A DNA stretch of 64,000 nt from Peribolospora baueri (lineage: Eukaryota > Basidiomycota > Peribolosporomycetes > Peribolosporales > Peribolosporaceae), in NCBI GenBank assembly GCA_029717555.1, contig JAMDHS010000006.1, positions 186,001 to 250,000 on the forward strand. Reading direction: 5' to 3'. Both the position numbers and the translations under genes were made by a program. A model generated the notes under the pieces. That model worked only from the letters and a program-made list of their open reading frames with translations. It was not told the DNA's origin and made no database searches. Positions 37,494 through 49,150 of this stretch are shown here, piece by piece. The first letter of the stretch is position 1; every line of letters begins with the position of its first letter.

Positions 37494-39142
37494 TCAGTAG
37501 TACTCGATCTCCAGCTGCAAACGTCGCGCGGTCCGAAAAAAAAAAGCGGAAACGAAGAGCGGAACACGAGTCAGCACCGCCGGCGGTGCGACGGACAAAC
37601 GCGCGCAAACGGCCCATCACGCGGCGGGAGGAGGTAAAACTCACGAAGAGCAGGGCGACTCTTCGCGGGGAGAGGATGTTCAAGCCGGCCGGATTGAAGA
37701 ACTGTTTGTTGACCCTGTCGATGAATTTGGAGAGTTTGGACATCTCCTGTTTGGCCGCATCAGAAAGAGGCGTCAGACGCAGGCGCCCACACCCATGCGC
37801 GTCCGCCGCATCGTGGCCTCGCGGAACCCCAGAACCGCCAGCGGGTACACTCACGCGCTCATAGTGCGAGGGAAACACGAGAGGACTAATATAGAGCGTG
37901 AGCACGCTGAAGGTGTTGTCCAGACATCCCCATCTCGGATCGTGGGCGGAGATAAGGAGGAGATTGATATCGTTGATCGTGTTCGCAAAATCGGTCGGTG
38001 ATATCTAGAGCGGGGACGAGGAGGAGGATAAGAGGTCGCGGAACGAGAGCGGCTACTGCTATGGAAACCACTCACTCTGCCTTCCAGTTCTAATGGAAAA
38101 GCGGGGTGGAACTGGCACAGCTCGCCGCCGGTGTAGTCGCGCTCGACCCTAAGTGGGAGACGAAACGGGAGAGGACGCGCAAGTCAAAAACTCGTCGTCG
38201 AAGGCTGGCGTTGGTGAGAGGCATCTCCACCGCAAAAGCGCACCTGATAATTTCTCTCGGCTTGTCCCTCCCAATCACTCCCCTCGGTGCCGTCCCGTAT
38301 GCGGTAACCCGATTAGGCGGACCGAAGTAGTACGAACTCCTAGGGCCCGTCGTCGACCGTCCGTTCATAGTGTTGCCCCGATTCCGCACCGTCCCGACGG
38401 CGGGTACGTCTGTGAGCACGGGCGGCTCGGAGGGGGATTGGAGATGCTGGTCAGAGGCGGCATGCGACGGGCTCGTTGGAGAAGCGTACGGCTGCGATGA
38501 AGGCATTTGCGGGGTGACGTCGAGAGGACCGACGGCGGGGCGGTTGCTGGCGTCGTTGACAAGCTCGGCCATCTGATAAGCCTGGTCCGACTGTTGTTGT
38601 CGTCGGCGATGGTGGCTAGAAGCCGTCGAGACTTGCGTATCGGCGCGAGGGCGGCCACCGAGAGGCGAGATTGGAGCTGGAGCTGGAGCTGGAGCTGGGG
38701 CTGGAGCTGGGGCTGGAGCTGGAGCTGCGCCTCCGGCGGGCGTGGACCCGGCCTCTTTGGTTGGCGACCCTGCGGTGGTGGGAGAGGGCGCGGTTGGAGC
38801 GACACCCGTCGCCGTCGCCGTCGCCGCGGAGCTGCTGCCCGCTTTCGCATTGTCTAGCCGGCTGTCGTCCGTGCGCCGACCGGCGTCCCCTGCGTCGTCC
38901 TTGGGCGCAGCGACGCCGGACACGGCTGAGCCGGGCATGCTGTTCAGCCGCTGCCTGATGCGCTCCTCATGCTCCGCCTGCTCCTTGGCTGCGCGAGCTC
39001 TCTGCTCCTTCAGTTCTGCTAGGCGGCGTGATGCGTCGGACGGTCTGCGGGATAGCGGGTTGGGCGGGGCATGAGTGGAGAGGGGGGCGGCGGAGGGGCT
39101 GTGAGGCGATGTCGGGAAGGTCGAGGAGGGAGACGAGACCAT
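37494..39142 (-). CDS. ERF4: Erf4/GOLGA7-type subunit of Ras palmitoyltransferase
   Basis: Five exons (39142-38244, 38148-38076, 38004-37855, 37746-37645, 37514-37494) encode 414 residues. The conserved Erf4 domain fills the last ~115: VERDYTGGELCQFHPAFPLELEGR, then ISPTDFANTINDINLLL, VLTLYISPLVFPSHYER, MSKLSKFIDRVNKQFFNPAGLNILSPRR and the final LEIEYY encoded by a 21-base last exon. Erf4 stabilises the DHHC enzyme Erf2 at the ER to palmitoylate Ras. The N-terminal ~300 residues are disordered: Ser/Pro-rich, a charged helix (RRLAELKEQRARAAKEQAEH) and an Ala-Pro dipeptide run. It diverges from the mL38 gene. Confidence 0.92.
38673..38729. repeat. GAGCTG hexamer array coding Ala-Pro repeats in ERF4
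   Basis: About nine tandem hexamers (GGAGCT with GGGGCT variants). On the minus strand they read as alternating Ala-Pro in ERF4. Confidence 0.9.
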
Positions 39143-39508
39143 GATAGCCGATGGGGGATGGTGGATGGCGGATGGCGTGTGGTCTGCGATCTGGCCGGCG
39201 ATGGAGATGGAGATGGCGACGGCGACGGCGGCCCTGACAAGCTGCTTTGGTGCGGTGCAAGGCTTCTTTCTCTTATCCGACGAGTGGCTCCCCTTCGCCT
39301 TCGCAGCCTCCTAATAACCGCCGTCCCCCTCGCACAACAGTCAGATGGAGGTGTGACCGTGTCGGTCGGAGTTAACGCCCATCCTCCGTCTACAACCGTC
39401 GCCGCAGCCAAACCGGAAGAACGAGAACGATGCTGCTGCTTGCTCGCTCGCTTCCTTGCTCGCCTAGCTTTGTGCTCTTTCCTTCTTTCCATCTCCCCTC
39501 GCCCGGAT
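39143..39508. promoter_or_regulatory. Divergent promoter, ERF4 / mL38
   Basis: These 366 bases separate two opposed starts. Near 39200-39230 there is a short GGCGAT/GGAGAT hexamer-like run. No further signal is clear. Confidence 0.45.
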
Positions 39509-41246
39509 ATGGCCTCCCTCGCACAATCCACACGCGCCCTCGGCCGCCTCGCAAGGTCCCACAGCCGCTCCTTTGCTTCTGTAGTCTCTGCCTCGTCGGA
39601 GGCTTCCAGCGCGGTCGGCGGCAGCACGTCCCGAAAATGGACCCGACCAATCCCGCCAGGCGTCGAAGCTGCTTACGACGAGGCTCTCGCGCTCATTGCC
39701 CGTGACCAGCAGGCGAAGCGAGCACAGCTGGAGGAGCTCAAGAAGAGGCGGGAAAGCGAAAAGGCGGTCCAGGACGCGGACGTTTCACGACAGATCGCCA
39801 AGTTGGAGATCGCTGCGGAAATCAATGATCCTGAGGTCCGGTGGAATTTCGAGAACGGTATCGGTGAGTTTAAGGGAGTCTTTTTTTTGCAAGATTTCCT
39901 TGTCCGCTCAGAAGTAGTGATGCACATTGACCCTCTGCCCCCTGTCGCTGTTCTCTTTCGTTTACGTCTCGCTTGCGACAGCCGACCTGTCCAAGCCGGT
40001 GTACCGATACCTTCGCGAGCAGGCTTGGCGGAAACGAGGGCCTTTGGACAAGCTGGTGAGTGCTTGACTTTGCATGTTCTTGTTTGGCCAAGCTATGGAG
40101 AGACTGGAAGTGGAGGACTCTGCTTGTGAACGTGGTCGTCGCCGCTTCTGTCTTACCTTCTCATTCCTGTCACCCCCAGATCGAGCGCATATCCCTCATG
40201 AAGGTCGTCCCAGACGTCATCCCGTCGGCGGCTCCCACCGTCGACCTGCAAGTCTCCTACGGCGAGGGATCTGGCTTTGGCGATCACGGCGGAGAGGGCG
40301 GGGAGGTTCTTGCTGGCGTCTTCTTGTCTCCGGCCTCGGTGAGTAATTTTTTGTATGTCCTACCCGGCTCGCATGAGGACCACCCATGCACATACGGCGT
40401 TTCCCGCTGATGCCGCCTGTTTGTCGTTCACCGGTGCCGCTCGTTCGGGTGCGGTAGACCATGTCACCACCAACCCTGTCCATGACCCCTTTCCACACCG
40501 ACGAGCGTCTCTACACACTCGTCATGGTGGACCCTGACGTGCCGGACGAGACGCGTATGAGCTTCAAGACTGTCTGTCATTGGCTCGTGTATGTTCCAGT
40601 TCCGATACTCATTCTATCCATTTTCCCGTGATTATCATCGCATATTCACCAGAGGCATCTTTCCCCACTTCCTTCCCATTCTCTCCTTACGTCCATGTAG
40701 CACCGACATTCCCCTCTCCGCCACGCGCACGGCCCTTGACCCCTCTGCCTCCCGCACCCTCCTTTCTTACCTCTCTCCCCACCCACAAGAAGGGACCCCT
40801 TACCACCGCTACACTTTCGTCCTCCTCGCCCAGCCGGGCCCTTCCTCGTCTGCAAGCACAGGCGGCACGACGGACGAAGGCCAGGTGGCGCGCGACCGAT
40901 TCGACGTGCGCTCGTTCGCCAAGGAACGCGGGCTCGAGGTCGCTGGCGTCCACTTCTTCAGGGAGGTTTGGAGCGAGGAGGCAAAGGATGTCGTTAGCTC
41001 GCTGTATCGAGATGTTCTCGGTGAGTTTTGTCTTTCCATCACCTCGTCTATGTCTTTTTTTCGCCGCCGTCATCGCCATCGGTCTCCGATCGGTTGGGAT
41101 AGCGCCCTCATCGGATTTCATCCCGCCTCGTGCCCTCTTCCGTCTCACAACACTGAACAGGCCAACCCGAACCGAGGTACGGCAAACCGCCCAAGATAGA
41201 CAGGTACCGGTGGCAGACGGGCGAGAAAGAGAGTCGATACTTTTGA
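39509..41246 (+). CDS. MRPL35: Mitochondrial large-subunit ribosomal protein mL38 (PEBP fold)
   Basis: Six exons (39509-39863, 39982-40055, 40180-40338, 40458-40588, 40701-41020, 41161-41246) encode 374 residues. The N-terminus MASLAQSTRALGRLARSHSRSF is an amphipathic basic mitochondrial leader. A charged helical region (ARDQQAKRAQLEELKKRR) precedes a phosphatidylethanolamine-binding-like fold: FHTDERLYTLVMVDPDVPDE, VCHWLVTDIPL, HRYTFVLLAQ, and the end DRYRWQTGEKESRYF. This order is that of mL38 (yeast Mrpl35), a structural protein of the mitoribosome central protuberance, not a free PEBP. Its last exon stops about 190 bases from the convergent SPB4. Confidence 0.92.
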
Positions 41247-41435
41247 GGCGGGAGTCAGGAAAGGGGGGGTTCGATTTCGTGAACCGCGTGTCACCTCTAT
41301 AGAAGAAACAAAGCCCTCTTTTCCCCCTGCTCTGTCGACGTCGAGCACGTGCAGACTACTCGGTCGGGTCGAGCGCATAGATAGCTAGCTCGTGGACTTG
41401 TTGGTGTGCAAAAAGTGTGAGACGGAGGCGCAAAT

Positions 41436-44400
41436 CTAGAGATCGGCGAAACCGAACTGTCTATCGAACTCGTCGGCGCCCATCTTCCTCTTCTTCACCT
41501 TCCTCGCCATCCTCTCCTCGCGCGCGAGCTCTTCCCAGTCGTCTTCGGTCCCATCATCGCCGCCGTGCGAGTCCTCGTCCCCGTTCCCGTCGCCCTCAGC
41601 CGTCGTCGTCGCCGCCGCCGCCTCCGCTTCCCGACGTTGAGTCTTGAGGAAAACCCTCTTCCTCTCCTTCTTCTCCTTCCTCAAATCCCTCTTCTCCTTT
41701 CTCTCCTTCTGCAACGACCAAGCCTCGTTGGCGGCCGGCGCCTTCTTCTTCTTCGTCTTCTTCTCGTCTTCACCCGTCTTTCTCTCCCCCTCCTTCTCGT
41801 CTTTGGATCCTTCGGCGGCCACGGCGGCCACGGCCGCTGTCCGGTTGGAGAGGCGCTGCTTTTCCCTAGCCTTGTCCTTGTACCCGAACGACCGCCAATC
41901 CATCTCCTCTTCCTCAAAATCCGCACCTTTCCCCGCCTCCGTCCCCACCCCCGGCCCCGCCTCACGCCGTTTCCTCAGCTCAGGCATAGCGGGCAACCGA
42001 AGGAGAGCGAAAGAGCGGGCGAGGCCGAAGAGGTCGAGGGAGGGGAGGCGGAAGATGTAGGACGCCTCGTGCTTGGTGTAGGACCGGATCGAAGAGACGT
42101 AGGCGCGCGTTCCCTGTCAGGTGAGAGCGCGGGTGATTGGCGGACGCAGGGAAGAGATGGGGTGAGACGGGGGGAGACGGACGGGAAGGAAGTCAAGGAA
42201 GGAAAGGTCTCCACATCGCTCGCCTCGCCTCGCTCACCTTCTCATGCAAGTCGAGATCGGTCTTGACCACCTCCCTCATCTCCTTCTCCAAAGCCCTCGC
42301 ATCCTCGTCCTCCACCTCCGGCTCCGTACCAGGCATGGGCACGAGTGGCGGCGCGCCCTGAACAGAATCGGTCGCACTGGGCTTCTTCTTTCGTTTCGGC
42401 GGCGCATTCTTTGACAGGGCCGTGGAAGGGGAGGGAGAGGCGGGGACAAGGAGATAAGGGTACGGTTTGAGGGGGACCTTGCGCAAGCGGAGAAAGTCTG
42501 GCGGAGGAGGGAGCCGAGCGGGAGCGATGACGAGAATACGATTAAAGGATGGATCAAAAGGTGTGTCCCCCGGCCCACCGCGTAATGAGCGCCGTACGCT
42601 TGACGAAGCAGACGGTCCCACTCACCGACGTACTCCACCTCCCTCTCCCCCATTAAGATCACGCATGCTCGCCCGCTCCTGCCCGCCCTAGCCGTGCGCC
42701 CACAGCGGTGGCTGAACACCTTGGGATCCGTGGGTGGGTCGTACTGGATCACGCAGTCCACGTCTGGAAGGTCCAGGCCACGCGCTGCCACGTCCGTGCA
42801 GAGGAGGATGCTCGCTGGCGCCGTCGCGGGCGTCGCCCCTTTATTAGGAGAAGACGACGTTCCGTCTCTGTCCACATCCTCATCTAAGCCCAAACCTGTA
42901 CCCAAGCCAACCGACGAATCCCCTAAACCGGGTAACGAATCCAAAAAGGCTTGGAATGTCGACTGGCGCCTCTGTGGCGACATCTTACCGTGCAAACTAT
43001 GCAAATCCAAGTTGCCAAGACGGGGAAGAGCGGAGAAGACCTTGTAGAAGTAGTCCACCGCGGCGCAGGTGGAGAAGTAGACAATGAACTTGCGGCATGA
43101 GTAGACGTGGGCTTCGTATTGGAAAAGACGGAGAAGGGTGGCCGTCTTGTTTTCGGGTCGGCAGTGAAGGTAGTGGTTTTGGAGGCTGGATAAAAAAAAT
43201 CCGGATAAGGATGGAATCATAAATGGACGCAGTCTTCGACGGGTTTAGACGAATGTATAGACCGGGCGGAGGGCGCTGGCTCACCTCGCCGGTGTTCTCC
43301 GATCGTCCATCGCCGAATCCGCCTTCTCCTTCCCTTTAGCCTTGGCAGACCTCTTGGCCTCCACCTTGACGACGATCCTGACGGGGTTGCGCAAGCCAAC
43401 GCGAACGAGCTCAGAGAGCGCGTCGGTCATGGTAGCGCTAAATAAGCCCGTGCGTCGTTGTTTCGGCAGGAGGGAAATGATGTTACGCAAAGAGGCTGTG
43501 AAGCCGAGGTCCAGGAGACTGGATAGAGGAGGGAAATGGGGCCCCAGAGTCAGGTTCGCTCTCGTTGCAGCTTGACAGAGGAAAAAGAGATGCACCGGTC
43601 GGCCTCGTCCAACACCAACACCTCCAACTCGTTTTTCCTCACGCCCTTTTTCTGAAGAAGCTCCTCTACCCTCCCCGGGGTGCCTATCACGATGTCTGCG
43701 CCCGTTTCGCGGAAGGCAACGTAATCCTGCGCCGGGCTGGTCGCCGTTCCGCCGATGAGAAGCAAGGGCGGAGCGATGCCTCGGGGCGATCGCGCTTCAT
43801 CGCCGTCTTCTTCTTGTGGGGTAGATAAGGGCTCGTCTGGGTCAGCAGTGGTGTTATCGGGATGGGGCTGAGGCTGGGCAGATATGAAGGTGGCGAAGAT
43901 GGAGTGGATCTGCGTGGCCAGTTCTCTGAGTCCAAGCAACGAGCAGGCATTGAGCACGAGAGCGAAAGTCTCTCACCGCACAGGCACCGCTCTGGAACAC
44001 TCACCGAGTCGGAGCAATAACCAGGGCACCGATCTCGTCCTTCTTCAGGGGGGTCTCTCGTCTGATCAGCATCTCCAAAATGGGGATGACGAAGGACAGC
44101 GTCTTTCCCGACCCGGTGACCGCCTTGGTGCGACGGAGTGCAGCCATAAAGTATCTGGTAAGCATAACTTTTCTTTTGTGGAAAAAACATATGAGAAAAT
44201 TTTCCGTTCCTTGGGAAACAGAACGCTCACCTCGACCACGACGTCCTTGTGCTTCATGAACAGAGGGATCGCGCTCGCCTGGACGGGCGTCATCTGCTCG
44301 AAGCCCAGCTCGTCGATCACCTGCGCGCTGGAGAAAAAAAGCACACAAAGCGCCACCACGCCCACAAGTTAAGATCCGATGTTTCTCCGCTTCGCATGCC

Positions 44401-44540
44401 ACTCCCGCTTGCGTGGGGTCGATTTTGAAGTATGACGAAGCGGCACAGGCATGGCGTCCTACTCACATCCACGAAGTGAGGGGAGGGTCGAGCTTGCTCC
44501 ACTTGCCGGCATACGACGGAGCTTGAGCAAGGCGGTCCAT
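41436..44540 (-). CDS. SPB4: DEAD-box RNA helicase Spb4 (DDX55) of 60S biogenesis
   Basis: Eight exons (44540-44467, 44327-44231, 44123-44005, 43925-43596, 43518-43285, 43185-42626, 42497-42238, 42113-41436) give about 783 residues. Motifs in order: Q ([16 protein letters not shown]), I (AVTGSGKT), Ia (APTRELATQI), Ib-like (GTPGR), II (DEAD), III (SAT), IV ([14 protein letters not shown]), V ([13 protein letters not shown]) and VI ([13 protein letters not shown]). The Spb4-specific C-terminal region ([39 protein letters not shown]) is intact and ends in a Lys-rich tail. Spb4 remodels 25S rRNA in late nucleolar pre-60S particles. Acidic inserts lie after motif Ia and between motifs IV and V. 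Exon 3 uses an AAG acceptor, which is less usual but needed for motif I. Confidence 0.95.
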
Positions 44541-45146
44541 GCTGGTCCGAAAGGAAGAGCGACTGTTGGATGAGCGCCTCCGTCTTCGTGACCGCCGTTC
44601 GGTCGGCTGTGTCTGTCTGTTGCTAGACCAGCCGGCTCCAGGGAGACGGTCGATCGAGGAGGAGGAGCATCGGGGAAATGCTGCGGCAAACGCTGCGGCG
44701 AAGCTATTGTTACGATCAGGCTGTGATTGTTCTCGGCCGGCTGTCAGTGTGTTCTGCCTTTGTTATTGACGGCCATGCATATCAGCGCTATCGTCAGAAG
44801 AGAAGGAAGGTTATCGTCAGATAAGGGTCAATGACGACGAGTGCTTTCAAGCGAGGAGGGGGAGACGCACGGGCGGCGTACCTATGTGCTCGCCGTGACT
44901 GACCCGGAGACAAACAGTAGCACAATGACGACGGACTGGCTGCAGCTCATGGTGACCATCAATCACCTTTGTGGTGGCCAGCCGTCCATCTTGGCAGCCA
45001 GCGTTTTCTTTGCACCCCCGCTCTCGGCACTCGCTCAAATCCTGTCCCACTTCCTCCAGCCGCGTCCACCCTTTTTTCTCTCCCCCGTCACCTCCCTTTC
45101 GCTCAATTTCGCGTCGTTTTCTTCATCTTTCTTCCCTTCTCCAGAC
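44541..45146. promoter_or_regulatory. Divergent promoter region, SPB4 / EGF-repeat gene
   Basis: These 606 bases separate opposed starts. The stretch just before 45147 is rich in C and T (about 45040-45140), as in fungal promoters. No gene is visible. Confidence 0.4.
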
Positions 45147-48100
45147 ATGTCGCCCAATCGACTCGTCTCTTCTCTCGTCTCCCTGGCTGCTCTCCTACTC
45201 CATGCTCTCGGTGAGCACTGGCACCATCATAAGCGACGTAGACCACTCTTCGCTTACGCTTGACTTTTCCTGTCGTCTCTGCCTCCACAGCTTCAGCTTC
45301 GGCCACCTCGCCGGCCTCGTGGATCTGCGATCCTTCACAATGTGCCAAGGCCTCTCCCATTTCTGACAGTGAGTACGCTGGCTGCCTCTCTTGCCGTACA
45401 CCGTTTGGAAGGGGGAGTGTTGCACACAGCTGCGTTGGATCGGTCGACAGGCTTAATTTTTGTCTTCTCGCCTCCCCTCGCGTACGTGGGTTGTCATCCT
45501 CAGTCGGTGTCGTTTATACCGTCTCCAACGCACTTAATGGAACCGTCGGAGACACCTCCTTCCTTCTCCTCCCTGGATACTACGATCCCATCGGGGCCCC
45601 CGCCGCCTTACGTCCCTTCTTGAACTCGTCGGCGACGGCAGGAGTGCACACCTCGCCGATCGGCTACGTCCTCTCCGCCGGTAACAATTCATCGGGCGTC
45701 TCTGTATCCATGCAGCCGGGCATACTCGCCTACTCTCAAACGATCTACAGATCTTTCTTTTCCCAAATTTCTGTCCCCGCCAATTCCACCCCCAACCAGC
45801 CCGTCAACGCATCCTGGTCCAAAACGCACTTGGGTCGGCCTTTCAGTTTGAAGCTCAGCGATGGCACGTGGGCTGTTATGCAGGCCCTTGGGGATGCAAG
45901 GACGTCGAGGCTGGTTGTTTGGGACTCGGTGGCTGATACAGCACAATGGGGCATAGGAGTCAGCGATGTCGTTGTGAACGACGTTCAGTCCGGTGAGCCT
46001 CCCTCTTTGCCGCGCTTTTTTCTTTCACTCCTTCACCGACCCGTGTTTACCTTCTGACCGTCGTATGCATCTTCAGGCTCCTGCTCTACGCCTTGCTCGA
46101 GCGGCGGTGTTTGCTCCGCCGCGGGCACATGTGCCTGCGCTCCAGGTTTTACGGGGACGAGCTGTGAGACTTGCTTACCTGGCCATTTCGGACCCAGCTG
46201 TCAGGGTAGGTCCTCAACCACCTTTGAGATACGTTTATGCGAAAGACTGGAACGTCTGCTCACTCTTCAACATGTTCACGATGTCAATGGCAGCTTGTCC
46301 TGCCGGATGTGCAGCGTGCGACGACGGCCCGACGGGAACTGGCGCCTGTTTGTCGTCTACGAGACCCACAGCCCAAACCAGTGAGCTTTGTAACTCCCTT
46401 CTTTCATTCCTCACTGACGTTCACGCTGACGCTCTTCGTCGTCTCGGCAGCCTGTAAATGCCAATACGGCGTGTGCCAATCCGACGGGAGTTGTGCATGT
46501 AATGCCGGGTGGACCAATCCCGCCAATGGCACTCTTTGCTCCAACTGCGCCGCCGGATACTTCCTGGGCACCGACGGCAACTGTCAAGGTGGGGTGACCC
46601 TGTTTTTTGGCTTCCCGTTGGCTACGTCGGCGGTCAAGGACGATCGAAATTTACATGTCTGTTCGTTCATCACCCGTCGCCGACAGCTTGCGCGCTCGGC
46701 TGCGGTTCTTGCGCCACCGGCACCGGGCACTGTACGACCTGCGTTTCTGGTTTTGAGATCAACACGGACGATCCGTCTAAATGCTCTCCGACCCCTCAAA
46801 AGACGGACCCCAATTCTGCGGCGCTCTCTCCCTGCCCTGACGGAACGTACTGGTCCGGACAGTCATGCGTCGCTTGCGATGGAAGCTGTTCGACCTGCTT
46901 CGGTGCTGGGCCGAACGCTTGTCTGCGTTGCCCTTCACCTCGTTTGTCGTTGCAAGGTACATGTGTCGACGTGGATGCTGCCACTGGAGTCTGCACTTCC
47001 CCCTCTGGAAGCCCGACCAATGCCAACTGGGTGGTCAACAACGCGAAAGGCCTCTGCGACTCCTGTCCCGCCAATTCCACCGGCTGTCAGATCCCCAACT
47101 TTGGTCCAGCATCCAATGCCTCCCAAGTGGTCAGCACGGGCTGTCTGGCCGGCAACTTGCTCACGAACGGTGGGCAATGCGTGCTCACTTGTCCAGGAGG
47201 TTCCTTTGCCAACAACTCTACTTGTACAGGTGAGCCTTCGGCGATCGTCCACACTCGCGGGACGAGTGAGTACCAGAGGCGGAACGAATGGCTGAAAGCT
47301 ATGTCGTTCTTCCCAAATGACGCTCGTGTAGCCTGCGATCCTTCCTGTTCAACCTGCGCCGGCAGTGGGACCAACTGCCTCTCCTGCTCTTCGCCTTCGT
47401 CGTTGGCCCTACCGGGCGGGACGTGTACGACCACTTCCACCTGCCCATCCGGTTTCTTCGTCTCGAACAGGACCTGTCTTCCTTGCTCTACGGACTGCAC
47501 GGAATGTGCCGGCGCCGGCTTCGATCAGTGCACGAGCTGTCCTAGTGAGAGACCCATACATGGCGCTCAGGGATCGAAGGTGGGAAGGTGTCTGGTGACG
47601 TGCGGAAAGACGGAATACTTCGAGTGGGTGCCATTCTTTTGAAGGGAGTCTCACAGAACGGCGTTGCGTTAGGGAGGTTTGGTGCTTACTCGCGAGCAAC
47701 CTGTTCCCCTTTCTTGCAGCGCTACGAGCTCGTCGTGCAAACCCTGCTCCGCCTCCTGCGCGACTTGCCGGGACGCCGGCCCAAACGACTGCCTCTCCTG
47801 TCCTTTGCCGCAACAACTATCCAACGGCGGCTGCGTCCAGGCACATTGCAGCAGCACAAATGGCAACGTCGAGCCGGGCTTCGGCGTCTGCTTCAGTGCT
47901 TTGGGTTCCATCAAGGGTACCGGGTCCGCTGCGCTCAAGTGGTGGCAAATCCTTTTGATCGTGCTCCCGTCCATCCTTGTACCCGCTGGTGCTGTCGTGG
48001 CCGCGTGGAGATATCTCGTGAGCGGGTTTCTTCCTGCTTTCGGTCTCATGTCATTACCCATGTACCCATCCTGCGTTGCCCAGGTTTATCATTCTACCAA

Positions 48101-48667
48101 CTCACACCACCCACTTTCTTTCCATTCCCTCATGATCATTGCCTCCTTCAGACCTTCTGCAAACGCCAAGCCCGGACCAAAGAGTTTGGGGCACAACTAG
48201 ATGACAGGGAGGTGGGGCTCAAGCTGGACCTTCTCACTTTTGGCAGTAGCAGTGACGGAGGCGGAGGTGGTCGTACCAGCAGTGGTCGTGGGGACGAAAG
48301 TAGAGGCGAGGACAAAAGAGGGATATGGCGAAAGCACAGCGTGACCACAGAAGTCGATAGCAAGTCCAGTGCTATGGACGGGCTGGATCCTATCCCCACG
48401 GTCATTAGGAGCGTGGAAGACCTTGCCTTCCCAGACATGAAGCGCCCAGCTCCCGACCTCGTGCTCGAGCACGAACGACGACGACCTTGGACCCCCGGAG
48501 AGGTGGTCGAAGGCCGTCCGCTTCGCGTCAGGCGTACGTCTTCCTCATCCTCCGTACACCTCCGCCTGGCGGCGGAAGCCGCCGCCGCACCGGCTCAATG
48601 GTCCTCCCCGCCGGCCTACTTCTCCGACGGGGAAAAGAATCCGAACTGGTCCTTGACGTCCAAATAG
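45147..48667 (+). CDS. Type I membrane protein with EGF/furin-like cysteine repeats
   Basis: Ten exons (45147-45210, 45291-45368, 45504-45992, 46077-46205, 46294-46380, 46451-46588, 46687-47229, 47332-47623, 47720-48017, 48152-48667) close in frame to 877 residues. A signal peptide ([12 protein letters not shown]) leads to an N-terminal domain of about 160 residues that I do not recognise, with several N-glycosylation sequons. An EGF/laminin-type module ([21 protein letters not shown]) follows, then about 430 residues of furin-like cysteine repeats ([19 protein letters not shown] and [19 protein letters not shown] are typical). A membrane helix ([23 protein letters not shown]) lies near 680-705. 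The cytosolic tail of about 170 residues carries a PPAY motif (859-862). It looks like a cell-surface or vacuolar-route receptor or adhesion protein. Function is unknown. Confidence 0.88.
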
Positions 48668-49150
48668 CGTTCCGGCCGTTTCTCTCACGACAATTCGAAC
48701 TTCCACTTGGGCTTCTGCTTCGATGACCGTGCCCGAATCCGGAGCGGACACAACCAAGGACCAGGCGGCGCCGTCGCATCCGGCCTTAGGCCAAGCCGAC
48801 CGATATCCGACCTTTCATGTTTCTCCCAGTCCCACGATTCGAATGGAACTCCCCATGTTGCAGAGCATCCTTCTAGTTGATCCTTAACGTCTTTCTCCTA
48901 CCACTGTCCGCTCGACATTCTCGGTTTCTTTCTGGTGTTTTGTGGCTGCTACGCGTCTATAAAACTGTAACCCTTCTGCACCGGTAAAAAACCGTCGTCT
49001 TTACTAGTGAAGGCGCCCAGCGCGTAGCGAGTTTTTTACATCGACCAAGCTGGCCGGAAAACCGAATGCGCATGGCATGGACTAAGCGACAAAGCGATCA
49101 TGGAGAGGCTGACAGCAGAGAGGAATGATTGTCCATGAATCTCCTATCTA
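48668..49150. other. Intergenic, convergent 3' ends of EGF-repeat gene and DEP1
   Basis: These 483 bases hold two 3' flanks. No gene or repeat is seen. Confidence 0.45.

Noticed and set aside
36896-37905. Long minus-strand frames of 223 and 268 codons near ERF4
   Set aside because: They read through ERF4 introns and 3' flank; the spliced ERF4 frame with its conserved domain explains the coding part.
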